Part shown: positions 25,228 through 33,637 of the stretch, in pieces
How positions within the stretch are numbered: the stretch's first letter is position 1
Layout: every line of letters begins with the position of its first letter
Source of the DNA: DYRB01 sp963709645
Lineage (GTDB): Bacteria; Pseudomonadota; Gammaproteobacteria; Chromatiales; Chromatiaceae
NCBI GenBank assembly: GCA_963709645.1
Contig: CAVPXP010000017.1
Span: 62,001-126,000, forward strand
Direction of reading: 5' to 3'
Length of the DNA stretch: 64,000 nt
Program-made: the position numbers and the translations under genes
The notes under the pieces: generated by a model
What the model saw: only the letters and a program-made list of their open reading frames with translations
Told to the model about the DNA's origin: nothing
Database searches by the model: none

Positions 25228-25575
25228 TCAGCGGCTAGACCACTCGCTGGCGATGCAGCAGAAGCGGTCATCGGACTGCGGTTGGCTCCCGGCCACCACC
25301 GGCGGGGCGACCATGACCACCTCGCCCGGGGCGGAGCCGCTGTCGAGCCTCCACTCGGCGCCGATACAGCAGGAGAGGTTGCCCAGGGGCACCTGGCAGG
25401 CCGCCTTGGCCGTGCCTGAAGAGCCCCGGTTCGATCCTGTCGTCTGAAGCTTGTACTCCGAGGCCAGGCAGCAGGCGTCCAAGTTGTCGTTGTCCTGGAC
25501 CGCGGCGCTCGCCAAGGCCCCATGCAGCGCGGCAGTGCCGGCTAATACCAGTACGATCAGTCGGTTGCGTTTCAT
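25228..25575 (-). CDS. Secreted protein with three CC[LI]xxE[YW] repeats
   Basis: A 115-residue exported protein; signal peptide to about residue 25. The mature part has three copies of a short motif, CCLASEY, CCIGAEW and CCIASEW, about 30-37 residues apart, plus one single Cys between the first two. I know of no described family with this pattern. Paired cysteines followed by an acidic and an aromatic residue could hold a metal, form disulfides or act in redox. The gene diverges from the exporter operon and shares its FNR-type box. The ATG at 25575 was preferred to 25587 because the signal peptide then starts MKRNR. Confidence 0.7.
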   Translation of the reverse strand: MKRNRLIVLVLAGTAALHGALASAAVQDNDNLDACCLASEYKLQTTGSNRGSSGTAKAACQVPLGNLSCCIGAEWRLDSGSAPGEVVMVAPPVVAGSQPQSDDRFCCIASEWSSR

Positions 25576-25643
25576 GTCTTGCTCCAAATGGGCTTGGGTT
25601 TTTTCATTGAGAAAAAGTATATTAGCATTGTCTAATTGTCAAT

Positions 25644-25657
25644 TTGACCGAGATCAA
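25644..25657. promoter_or_regulatory. FNR/Dnr-type box in a divergent promoter
   Basis: TTGACCGAGATCAA lies between the CC-repeat gene (minus) and the adaptor gene (plus), next to an AT-rich stretch (about 25600-25640) that looks like promoter DNA. It could serve either direction. Confidence 0.65.
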
Positions 25658-25740
25658 TCCCGCCCGCCCCGGTCCCGGGGGATGCTCGCAGGGCGAGTCG
25701 GCACGCCCGCCGCCCATCCAAGCACCCACCGGAGGACGCC

Positions 25741-26934
25741 ATGAAGGGTCGCAAGATCAACGCCCGCACCCTCGCCCTGCTCGGGGTACTGGTCCCAATG
25801 CTCGCCCTGTTCGGCTATGCGGCCCTAAGGTCCGGCCCCTTGGCCCCTGTGCAAGTGACCCTGACAAGGGTCGAGAATGCCCCCATCGCGCCGGCCTTGT
25901 TCGGTGTCGGTACCGTGGAGGCCCGCGCCACCTACCGCATCGGGCCAACCTTTGCCGGGCGGGTCAGCCGGGTGGAGGTGGACGTGGGCGACAGCGTCAA
26001 GGCTGGGGAACTGCTCGGCGAGATGGACCCGGTGGACCTCGACGACCGTGTCGCGGCCCAGGATGCGGCCCTGAGCCGGGCCGAGTCCGGTGTTGTGGCC
26101 GCCCAGGCCCAGGTGCGCGATGCGGTGGCCCGTCGGGACTACGGCCAGGCCCAGGTCAACCGGTACGAGCTACTCCTGAAGGCGCATACGGCCAGCGAGG
26201 ACACGGCCGAGGCCAAGCGTCAGGAGGCCCAGGTCGCCGCGGCGGGCCTGGCCCTGGCCGAAGCCAATCTGGAATCCGCGCAACAGGAGCTCAAGCAGGT
26301 CCACGCCGAACGGGAGGCTCTGGTCCGCCAGCGCACCAATCTGCGCCTGGTCGCCCCGGTGGACGCCCTGGTGGTGTCGCGCGACGCCGAACCGGGCAGC
26401 ACGGTGGTGGCCGGTCAGTCGGTCGTCGAGGTCATCGACCCAGCAAGCCTTTGGATCGATGTGCGCTTCGACCAACTCAACGCCGCGGGGCTGCGCCCCG
26501 GCATGGAGGCGCGCATCGCCCTGCGCTCCCGCCCGGACGGGTCGCTGGCGGGACAGATCCTGCGGGTAGAACCGAGGGCGGACTCGATCACGGAGGAATT
26601 GCTCGCCAAGGTTGCCTTCGGGACCCCGCCAGACCCCCTGCCTGCGGTGGGAGAACTGGCCGAGGTCACCGTGGCCCTGGCGAAGCTGCCGCCGGCCCCG
26701 GTAGTGCCCAACGCCGCCCTGCACCGGGTCGATGGTCGCCTCGGCGTTTGGCTGTTGGGGGACGACGGCTTGCGCTTTGGCGAGGTCCGGGCCGGCGCAA
26801 CGGACCTTGACGGTCGTGTCCAGATCCTCTCCGGGCTGCGCGCGGGGGATCAGGTGGTGGTCCACAGCCTCCGCGCCCTGAGCGCCTACAGCTCGGTGGA
26901 GGTCGTCGACCGCCTGCCCGGGGTGGCGCCGTGA
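25741..26934 (+). CDS. HlyD/DevB-type membrane fusion protein of an ABC exporter
   Basis: Periplasmic adaptor, 397 residues: N-terminal membrane anchor (about 9-28), a biotinyl-lipoyl half motif (GRVSRVEVDVGDSVKAGELLGEMD), a long coiled-coil hairpin (about 105-200) and the second half (LVAPVDALVVSRDAEPGSTVVAGQSV), then a beta-barrel. Permease and ATPase genes follow directly and the permease start overlaps its stop, as in DevBCA/MacAB-like exporters. It is intact although both partners are frameshifted. Confidence 0.85.
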   Translation: MKGRKINARTLALLGVLVPMLALFGYAALRSGPLAPVQVTLTRVENAPIAPALFGVGTVEARATYRIGPTFAGRVSRVEVDVGDSVKAGELLGEMDPVDLDDRVAAQDAALSRAESGVVAAQAQVRDAVARRDYGQAQVNRYELLLKAHTASEDTAEAKRQEAQVAAAGLALAEANLESAQQELKQVHAEREALVRQRTNLRLVAPVDALVVSRDAEPGSTVVAGQSVVEVIDPASLWIDVRFDQLNAAGLRPGMEARIALRSRPDGSLAGQILRVEPRADSITEELLAKVAFGTPPDPLPAVGELAEVTVALAKLPPAPVVPNAALHRVDGRLGVWLLGDDGLRFGEVRAGATDLDGRVQILSGLRAGDQVVVHSLRALSAYSSVEVVDRLPGVAP

Positions 26935-28138
26935 TCAGCCTGGCTGGGCGCGACATCCTCCACGCCTGGGGCCGGTTCGTCCTCACTGGCATGGGGCTGG
27001 GGCTGCTCATCGGCGTGACCCTCTCCATGGCCGGGATCTACCGGGGCATGGTCGATGATGCCCAGGTCCTGCTGGACAACAGCGGGGCGGACCTGTGGGT
27101 GGTGCAGAAGGACACCCTGGGCCCCTACGCGGAGCCGTCCAGCCTCTACGACGATCTCTACCGCGGCATTCTCGGCATGCCGGGGGTGGCCCGTGCCGCC
27201 AACGTGACCTACCTCACCATGCAGGTGGCCCAAGGCCGGACGCGACCTGCGCGCCATGGTTGTCGGTGTCGTCCCGGGCGGTCCGGGCGAACCGGGTCAG
27301 CCGAACTTCCTGGTCGCCGGACGGCACCTCACCCGGGGTCACTACGAGGCGGTGGCCGACCTAAGCACCAAGCTTCAACTCGGTGAGCAGCATCCGCATC
27401 CGCCGCAATCTCTACACGGTCGTTGGCCTGAGCCGGCGCACCGTCTCCTCCGGGGGCGACCCCATGGTCTTCATCCCCCTCAAGGACGCCCAGGAGGCGC
27501 AGTTCCTCAAGGACAACGACGCCATCATCCGCCAGCGCCGGCGCACCGCGGAGAACCCCGCCTTCGACCGCCCTGGGGTCCCCGGGCTGCTGGAGGCGGT
27601 GATCGCCTCCCAGGGGGTGAACCCCTACCGTCAATGCCGTGCTGGTGGGACTCGCAGCCGGGCGCCGACCCGGACGCAGGTCGCCCGCGACATCCGGCGC
27701 TGGAAGCGCCTTCAGGTCTACACCCGCGCCGAGATGGAGGAGATCCTCCAGGCCAAGCTCATCGCCACCTCGGCCCGGCAGATCGCCATGTTCCTGGTGA
27801 TCCTGGCGGTGGTCAGCGCCGCCATCGTGGCCTTCATCATCTACACGATGACCATGGGCAAGATCCGCGAGATCGCGGTGCTCAAGCTCATCGGCACCCG
27901 CGACCGGACCATCGCCGGGATGATCCTGCAACAGGCGGTGGGGCTCGGGCTGATCGGCTTCGTGGTGGGCAAGACCGTCGCCACCTTCTGGGCGCCGATC
28001 TTCCCCAAGTACGTCCTGCTCCTGCCCGGGGATGCCGCACGCGGCTTGGCCATCGTCGTGGTCATCTGCGTGCTGGCCAGCCTGGTCGCCATCCGCGCCG
28101 CACTCCGGGTCGATCCGGCGGAGGCCATCAGTGGCTGA
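26931..28138 (+). pseudogene. DevC/FtsX-type ABC exporter permease, at least four frameshifts
   Basis: Readable pieces: MISLAGRDILHAWGRFVLTG with the first helix, then shifts near 27235 (resuming GRDLRAMVVGVV), 27387 (resuming IRIRRNLYTVVGL), 27625 and 27665 (around TVNAVLVGLAAG). From there the frame is intact to the end, with three helices and the FtsX-like MGKIREIAVLKLIGTRDRTIAGMIL. Together they make a normal-sized permease of about 400 residues. Conservation on both sides of each shift argues for recent damage or for sequencing error. Confidence 0.8.
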
Positions 28139-28851
28139 TCTGCATGCAGGAATTCACATCACCGGCCTGCGCAAGCGCTACGGCACCGGGGACACCGCGG
28201 TGGATGCCCTCAAGGGGGTGGATATGCAGGTGGCCCCCGGCGAGGTGGTGGGGCTGATCGGCCCCTCCGGGTCCGGCAAGAGCACCCTGCTCAAGTGCCT
28301 GGGGGCGGTGATCGAGCCCAGCGGCGGGCGCATGACCCTGGGCAGCGGAGGTGATCTACGACGACGGCTGGCGTGACCCCGGACCTGCGCGCACTGCGCC
28401 GGGACCGCATCGGCTTCGTCTTCCAGGCGCCCTACCTGATCCCCTTTCTGGACGTCACCGACAACGTCGCCCTGTTGCCCATGCTGGCCGGTCGACCCAA
28501 CGCCGAGGCGCGCCAACGGGCCGGCGAGCTGCTCGCGGCCCTGGACGTCGGGCATCGCGCCGCGTGCCATGCCGTCCCAGCTCTCCGGCGGCGAGCAACA
28601 ACGCGTGGCCATCGCCCGCGCCCTGATCAACCGACCGCCGGTGATCCTCGCCGACGAACCCACCGCACCCCTGGATAGCGAGCGCGCCCTCGGGGTGATC
28701 CGCATCCTCAACCAGATGGCTCTGGCAGTACCAGACCGCCGTCATCGTCGTCACCCACGACGAGAAGATCATCCCCACCTTCAAGCGCATCTATCAGATT
28801 CGCGACGGGTTGACCCACGAGGAGGCGGGGGAAGGGCGCGTGCCAGGCTGA
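28131..28851 (+). pseudogene. ABC exporter ATPase (DevA/LolD-like), several frameshifts
   Basis: Starts at GTG 28131 inside the permease end. Walker A (GPSGSGKST) lies in the first frame. The frame then changes twice near 28350-28373, giving LRALRRDRIGFVFQAPYLIPFLDVTDNV (Q-loop), again near 28560 giving LSGGEQQRVAIARAL (signature) and ILADEPTAPLD (Walker B), and again near 28725 giving QTAVIVVTHDEKIIPTFKRI to the stop at 28849. All functional motifs are present but split over three frames. Confidence 0.82.
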
Positions 28852-29009
28852 GGACACCGCCCGCCTCGGCGCAAGCCCCGCCAATGGGTGGCCGCAGTGC
28901 CATGCCGCGCCCTTTTTCATCGGCCTCCGGCAGCGAGAGCATCGGCGAATGGGCAGGTATGTCCCTGCGCCACTCCGACTGGGACACGGCGTACGACCGC
29001 GCACAATGC

Positions 29010-29906
29010 TTACGACGTCCCCGTGAGTATTCGGTGCTCCCTGGCCGCACTGATCAGTAGAGCGGTCGTGTTTCTCACCCAATCTATCCGTGTCTTCTTC
29101 CAGGTCTCCCACCCTTCTGGAAGGCGCTTGTCCACAAACATGGCCTTTACGTCCTGTACGGCCACTGCGGGCTCATCCCCAATGACCTTCGCCCCGGGTT
29201 TGTTGGCCAGGAGCGCGAAGAGCAGGCCAAACTCCCCGGCGGACCCGACAAGATTGTCCTCACCGAGCAGCTTGGTTAGCTGCTCCTCCAAATCTCGATG
29301 AGTCGTGCTCGCGTCTTCTTCGGAACCGAAGAGCCGACTCATCAACGCTGAACCGGCGGTCTCCGCGAATTCGCGCAAATCAGTGGCTAAAAGCGCAGCG
29401 GTTCTTTTCCCGAATACCTTGGATTTGGGATCCTTGAGGAGATTTTCGGCAATGAAACCGCCAACGTCGGACCGCTTGATCCAACCATCCTTTGCTCGGC
29501 TGGTCAGCCTTACAAGGTCCGCATCGCTGAGCCGACCCGAACCCGGTATCTCCGGGTCTCCCTGAAGAATGCCGCTGTGGCCGGGGTGAGAACCCTGCGA
29601 GCCAGGGAATTCGAGGGAAAACAGACCGCTCGGTACTGACTTGTCCAGCTTCTCGGCGTCACCGCGCATGAATGCGTGGTTGCCGCTCGCAAACAGCGCC
29701 AGCAGATCGCCAAGATCACCGCCGCCGGTATTACCCAGCCTTCTGACCTCCTCGATACTGGCGAGCGGGTCCTTCGCGTCGTTGAGTACAGCGAGTTTGC
29801 CCTGCGCCACGGCGCTTCCGATAAAGGGGCAGGTGGCCTTCGATTCCACCAACAGTGCTTTTTCATCGGCGCTGAGGTCGATTGGTTGGTCGAGAGTGTC
29901 GCTCAT
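29010..29906 (-). CDS. Uncharacterised protein, possible heme-thiolate peroxygenase relative
   Basis: A 298-residue soluble protein without a signal peptide. Two features recall fungal-type heme-thiolate peroxidases: a single N-terminal Cys in ATCPFIGSAVAQGKLAVL (like the PCP heme-thiolate loop) and HPGHSGILQGD followed by GRLSDADLVRL (like the EHDxSxxRxD region). There is just this one cysteine. The similarity is remote and by eye only, so it should be treated as an uncharacterised protein. It is the last gene of the minus-strand block that also carries DyP-, catalase- and patatin-type genes, which makes a heme enzyme plausible. Confidence 0.5.
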   Translation of the reverse strand: MSDTLDQPIDLSADEKALLVESKATCPFIGSAVAQGKLAVLNDAKDPLASIEEVRRLGNTGGGDLGDLLALFASGNHAFMRGDAEKLDKSVPSGLFSLEFPGSQGSHPGHSGILQGDPEIPGSGRLSDADLVRLTSRAKDGWIKRSDVGGFIAENLLKDPKSKVFGKRTAALLATDLREFAETAGSALMSRLFGSEEDASTTHRDLEEQLTKLLGEDNLVGSAGEFGLLFALLANKPGAKVIGDEPAVAVQDVKAMFVDKRLPEGWETWKKTRIDWVRNTTALLISAAREHRILTGTS

Positions 29907-29948
29907 GTTGCGGCATCCAGAATTCGCACCTGATACTCGATCTCTATT

Positions 29949-30100
29949 AGGAAACGCTGATTAAAGCGTTTCCCGTGCGGGCCACGGAGGGCCCGCCATT
30001 CCCAACGGCGCTAAGCCGTTGAAAATGGAGCGCTCCACGAGTCGCGCCTCGGGGAGCGCAAGCTGACTCAAGCCAGGGACAACTTTAATCAGCATCTCCT
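29949..30100 (-). repeat. MITE-like element, copy 1
   Basis: Terminal inverted repeats AGGAAACGCTGATTAAAG and (other end, inverted) AGGAGATGCTGATTAAAG differ at three positions; 152 bp, non-coding. The same element occurs in inverted orientation at 33484-33637. Inner hairpins include CGTGCGGGCC/GGGCCCGCC and AACGGCGCTAAGCCGTT. No transposase is encoded. The bases from 30101 to 30351 show nothing else I can identify. Confidence 0.85.
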
Positions 30101-30351
30101 TAGGCCAGCCCGGTGCATTGTGCCTGGTGATCAGCGCCATTCCTCAGATGGCGCCTATCTCGGCACGGCGCAGTCGAAGTTCAGGCGAGAGGTCCGTTCT
30201 CGCGCGTGTTCCATACCGGGCGCTCCACCAACGCGGACAGACCGAAGCTGCATTGATCACCCTTCCCTGCCGCGTCCGGGCTGCCGAGCGACAGCCTTCC
30301 GCAACACCCTGCAAGCCAGGTGCGAGGGGTTGCGATGGAGGTGACAGGCCC

Positions 30352-30675
30352 TCAACGCCGATGACGCGGATTCCATCGGTCGGTCAACAAGGCGTCGATG
30401 CGTGTGCGCAGGGGCTTATCGATCTTGTCTTCGAGGAGCCGCTTGGCCCCGTCGATCGCCTCGGCAACGGACTTGCGGTCCTGCTCGTTGAGCTCGCCCT
30501 TCACCTGGTCCTCGCGTGCGGCCTCTTTCATCTTCTCGATCAGGTTGAAGATCGAGAGATCGGCGTCGACGACGATTTCGACCCCCTTGTCCTCGTCACC
30601 GATCACAATGCGTTTGGCACCGATCTCGTCCCACAGGCGATTGAAGCGTTCGTTAGCGTTCTGAGCTTCGTTCAT
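30352..30675 (-). CDS. Small helical protein, module copy B
   Basis: 107 residues, predicted mostly helical and highly charged (LSIFNLIEKMKEAAREDQVKG, SVAEAIDGAKRLLEDKIDK). No known family. Its helical core aligns without gaps to the 115-residue protein at 31785-32132 (KEAAREDQVKGELNEQDRKS against RETASACAERGLIDPQGRDA), so the two are paralogues. It begins 11 bases after the beta-rich protein gene at 30687-31643, just as its paralogue follows the other beta-rich gene, implying a two-gene unit. Confidence 0.7.
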   Translation of the reverse strand: MNEAQNANERFNRLWDEIGAKRIVIGDEDKGVEIVVDADLSIFNLIEKMKEAAREDQVKGELNEQDRKSVAEAIDGAKRLLEDKIDKPLRTRIDALLTDRWNPRHRR

Positions 30676-30686
30676 GGCCGCGCTCC

Positions 30687-31643
30687 TCAGGCGTGTATGC
30701 GCTGGACGTCCAGCTGGTCGAGCTGCAGGCCGACCAGCGCAACGTCGCGAACGGTCACCGGGGCGCGCGCGCCCTGGACTTGGATCGCGTCGATGGCCGC
30801 TGTGGCCTTGAGGTCGGTGAGCACAAGCTCGCCAATCTGCAGGTGCAGGACCGGACGGGCAACGAAGATCGCCTTGAATAGCTCGCCGATCTTGAAGACC
30901 GGGGCCTCGAAATCCTCCGGGTCGATATCCATGATCGAGACGGCGCCATCGGAGGCGGCGTCAGGCACGGCGATGTCCGGGACCTTGATGCCGCGCACCT
31001 CGATATCGGGCACAGCGACCGGCTGATCCGGCGAAAATCGGCCGATGGTCAGGCGCTCGCTGTCTGCGGCGGGGGCGCCGAAGCGCTCGATCTCCAGCTC
31101 ACCGTAGGAGAGGCCCGAAAGGCCGAAGCCTTGGGACGGCAGCCGGGTATTGGCGATCGCGAGGTTCTCGAAGCCTGCACCGCCAAGAGCCAGATTGGTG
31201 ACCCCTTGGATGTCGGCCTCGATGTCGGTAATCGCGGCCTCGGGCACGTCGATGGCAATGTCCTGCAGCATCGGGATACGAATGTCGTGCAGCGGGATCG
31301 GCTTGGCCTTGGAGCCGAGCACCTTGGTGCCGCTGTCCGCGCCAAACCATTTGAGGTCGTAGCTCCAGCGAACGCTGTAGTGTATCTCGAGGATCGCTCG
31401 GACGTTCCTGAGCAGGGCTGCGCCACAAGTGACACGCGCGGAGAGTCCGCGCAGTTGCACCGCCTCGACGGTGGCGTCGCCGATTTCCACGTGCCCGATT
31501 TCGACGCTCTCGGCTCGGCCCGAGGCGACGCCCACCCGGTCGATCCGTAGCCGGCGCGTTATCTCGCCGGTTAGCGCGCTAAGCAGACTCTGGTCGATCG
31601 CCGCCGCACCCGGCGACACGGCACTCACGGTAGGGTTGGGCAT
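30687..31643 (-). CDS. Beta-rich repeat-like protein, module copy B
   Basis: A 318-residue protein of unknown family, with many short alternating hydrophobic strands (VEIGHVEIGDATVEAVQLRG, IPMLQDIAIDVPEAAITDIEA, LPSQGFGLSGLSYGELEI), suggesting a beta-solenoid or lipid-binding barrel. No signal peptide. It is a paralogue of 32163-33134: both share the order RL-IDRV, W-YD-W/K, DIRIP/DIDIPSL, LALGGAGF/LDLGGATF and LPS-GFGL-GLS. The ATG at 31643 was chosen over 31685 because of a GGGAG ribosome site and because it matches the paralogue's N-terminus. Confidence 0.7.
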   Translation of the reverse strand: MPNPTVSAVSPGAAAIDQSLLSALTGEITRRLRIDRVGVASGRAESVEIGHVEIGDATVEAVQLRGLSARVTCGAALLRNVRAILEIHYSVRWSYDLKWFGADSGTKVLGSKAKPIPLHDIRIPMLQDIAIDVPEAAITDIEADIQGVTNLALGGAGFENLAIANTRLPSQGFGLSGLSYGELEIERFGAPAADSERLTIGRFSPDQPVAVPDIEVRGIKVPDIAVPDAASDGAVSIMDIDPEDFEAPVFKIGELFKAIFVARPVLHLQIGELVLTDLKATAAIDAIQVQGARAPVTVRDVALVGLQLDQLDVQRIHA

Positions 31644-31784
31644 CAGTTCACTCCCTGGAGGCGCACTAGCCGCGCGTTTGTTCATGTGGCCGGTCGCTCC
31701 CGACCGGGCCGCCTACTTGGTTGCTGCCGCCCATGGTCGCCTTGCGTCTGGTCCCGTCCCTAAGAAGGCCCATCTCAAAACCCC

Positions 31785-32132
31785 TCAAGGATTCGGCGGC
31801 GCCTGCGGTGCCTGAGACGGCGGCTGGGGATTCGTCGAGCGCATCACCTCTGCGAGGTCCTCGCGGGCAACACCGGCAAAGGCGCCGTTGATCGCATCGA
31901 CAGCCGCATGGATGGCGTCGCGCCCCTGGGGATCGATCAGACCACGCTCGGCACAGGCCGAAGCGGTCTCTCGAATCCGCGTCAGCATGCGATCCAGCAG
32001 CGCGTCCTGGGTGAGGGTCTCGCCTACCCTGATCTCGCTCGGCTCAGGCGGGCTCAGGGCCGCCTGCCAGCGTGCATCGAAGTCCGCTCGGGCTTTCAGG
32101 TAGTCCTGCTTCGAGTCGGTGTGGTCGCCCAT
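31785..32132 (-). CDS. Small helical protein, module copy A
   Basis: 115 residues; helical, with a Pro/Gln-rich C-terminal tail (TNPQPPSQAPQAPPNP). The core LLDRMLTRIRETASACAERG and DAIHAAVDAINGAFAG matches the small protein at 30352-30675. It starts 30 bases after its beta-rich partner. Function unknown; a chaperone or subunit role for the larger protein would explain the conserved pairing. Confidence 0.7.
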   Translation of the reverse strand: MGDHTDSKQDYLKARADFDARWQAALSPPEPSEIRVGETLTQDALLDRMLTRIRETASACAERGLIDPQGRDAIHAAVDAINGAFAGVAREDLAEVMRSTNPQPPSQAPQAPPNP

Positions 32133-32162
32133 GGTGGTCGCTCCCCGGCACGTCCTATGTTG

Positions 32163-33134
32163 TTACAAGGCCAGCCGATCGACGTGCAGCCGCTCAAGGT
32201 TGACGCGGCTCAGCTCGAGGTCGCGCAGGGCCACACTGGCGCGCACGTCACGGAGGTCGATGCGCTCGATCATGGCGGAGGCGGCCAGATCGCGGATGGT
32301 CAACGCCTCGATGAAGATGTCGAGGGTGGGCTGCATGCCGAGCGTGAAGCCGAAGATGCCGAAACTGACCCCCGGCAACTTGCGCTCCGAGGCGACCGCG
32401 TGCCGTACGGCAATCAGCCCTTCCGAGGAAATCCGCGGCGCGCTAGCCGTCGGAAGCTCCACACCGTCGATACGCAACGAGGGCAGCACCAGCGGCCCGT
32501 TCGGAGTAAACGCACCCAGCGTCACGCGCGATGTGCTGGACCCGGGCAGGCGCACGTCGGTGAGGTTGACCGCACCGAGGCTCAAGCCCCCAAGCCCGAA
32601 GCCCGCGGACGGCAGCAGCGTATCGTCGAGCTCCAGCGGACCAAAGGTGGCACCACCGAGGTCGAGGTCGCGCACCGGGTGCACCGCGGCGATGATGTCC
32701 CGCAGCGACGCGCTCGGCACCTCCAGGCTGATATTGTTCAGGCTCGGGATGTCGATGTCGCCGATGTCGAATGGGAAATCGAACGTGCCCAGCGTGGTCG
32801 AGCCGCTATCGCTGTCGACCCAGACGTCGTACCACCAATCGAAAAAGACACGAATCGCGACGATGGCCCGGGCATTGTCCAGGGAGATTGCGCCGGTACG
32901 GAACCTCGTCGCGACATTTTGGATGTCGACGCGATCGACGCTGGCGTTCTCGAGGCGGATCTCGCCAATGTGCACCGCAGCGGCGCTGCCGGAAGCCGCA
33001 GTGAAAGTCGGCAGCTCGATTCGCTTCATCACTGCCGCGGCGAGTGCGCTTGCCAAGCTCGGGCCCTGGTCGATGGCGTGGTCCGCCGCGTCCGCGGCTA
33101 ACACCGCTGAAGGCGTCGCGTCTTGATCTGACAT
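32163..33134 (-). CDS. Beta-rich repeat-like protein, module copy A
   Basis: A 323-residue paralogue of 30687-31643, first gene of the four-gene unit. The N-terminus is Ala-rich (MSDQDATPSAVLAADAADHA); then repeated strands such as AVHIGEIRLENASVDRVDIQ, LGTFDFPFDIGDIDIPSLNN and LPSAGFGLGGLSLGAVNLTD. The WWYDVWVDSDSGSTTLG segment matches WSYDLKWFGADSGTKVLG in copy B. No membrane segment or signal peptide. The start at 33134 was chosen for a GGAAGG-like ribosome site and homology; the frame continues upstream without protein character. Confidence 0.7.
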   Translation of the reverse strand: MSDQDATPSAVLAADAADHAIDQGPSLASALAAAVMKRIELPTFTAASGSAAAVHIGEIRLENASVDRVDIQNVATRFRTGAISLDNARAIVAIRVFFDWWYDVWVDSDSGSTTLGTFDFPFDIGDIDIPSLNNISLEVPSASLRDIIAAVHPVRDLDLGGATFGPLELDDTLLPSAGFGLGGLSLGAVNLTDVRLPGSSTSRVTLGAFTPNGPLVLPSLRIDGVELPTASAPRISSEGLIAVRHAVASERKLPGVSFGIFGFTLGMQPTLDIFIEALTIRDLAASAMIERIDLRDVRASVALRDLELSRVNLERLHVDRLAL

Positions 33135-33483
33135 GGTTCGCCCCTTCCTTTGATCGCCGACCGATTGAAGACCCGTCGGACTGCCGTTTCGTGATGGGCC
33201 CGGGACCGAACCCACTGCCTCACTGACTCTATCTTTAGCACACGACACCGGTTTTACTTGATGGAAACAGTAAGGTTTTTTTAACGGCGATGACGCCATT
33301 GGCGGCACTGGGGCCAATCATCGTGTTGCTCGGGAAATGCTGTTGCTGGCGTTGCACGTGCTGGGCGGGCTGCTCGGCCATTTTCAGTCGAGATAACCAA
33401 CACAAAATGAGGCCACTCGGAAGCCGCGCTTTCGAATGGCGAGCTGACTCCGGCCAATGAAGGCAAACGCTCAACGGCTCCCT
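33135..33483. other. Intergenic region before the paired module
   Basis: About 350 bases between the module and the MITE-like copy 2. It is more AT-rich around 33235-33290 and probably carries the module's promoter. No gene is visible. Confidence 0.4.
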
Positions 33484-33637
33484 AGGGAGATGCCGATTAA
33501 AGCCACCCCTGGCTTGGATCAGCTCGCGTTTCCCGAGGCGGGATTCGAGGAACGCTCCATTTTCAAGGGCTTAACGCCGTCAAAAATGGCGGGGCATCCT
33601 GCCCCGCGCGGGAAACGCTATAAATCGGCGTTTCCCT
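33484..33637 (+). repeat. MITE-like element, copy 2
   Basis: Inverted copy of 29949-30100 with ends GGGAGATGCCGATTAAAG and (inverted) GGGAAACGCCGATTTATAG, flanked on both sides by CTAG. The right-hand CTAG gives the patatin-like gene its stop codon (TAG, minus strand, 33636-33638). The two copies enclose the duplicated module. Confidence 0.85.

Noticed and set aside
25425..25445. GGTTCGATCC resembling a tRNA T-arm
   Set aside because: It lies within the CC-repeat gene and has no acceptor or anticodon arms nearby.
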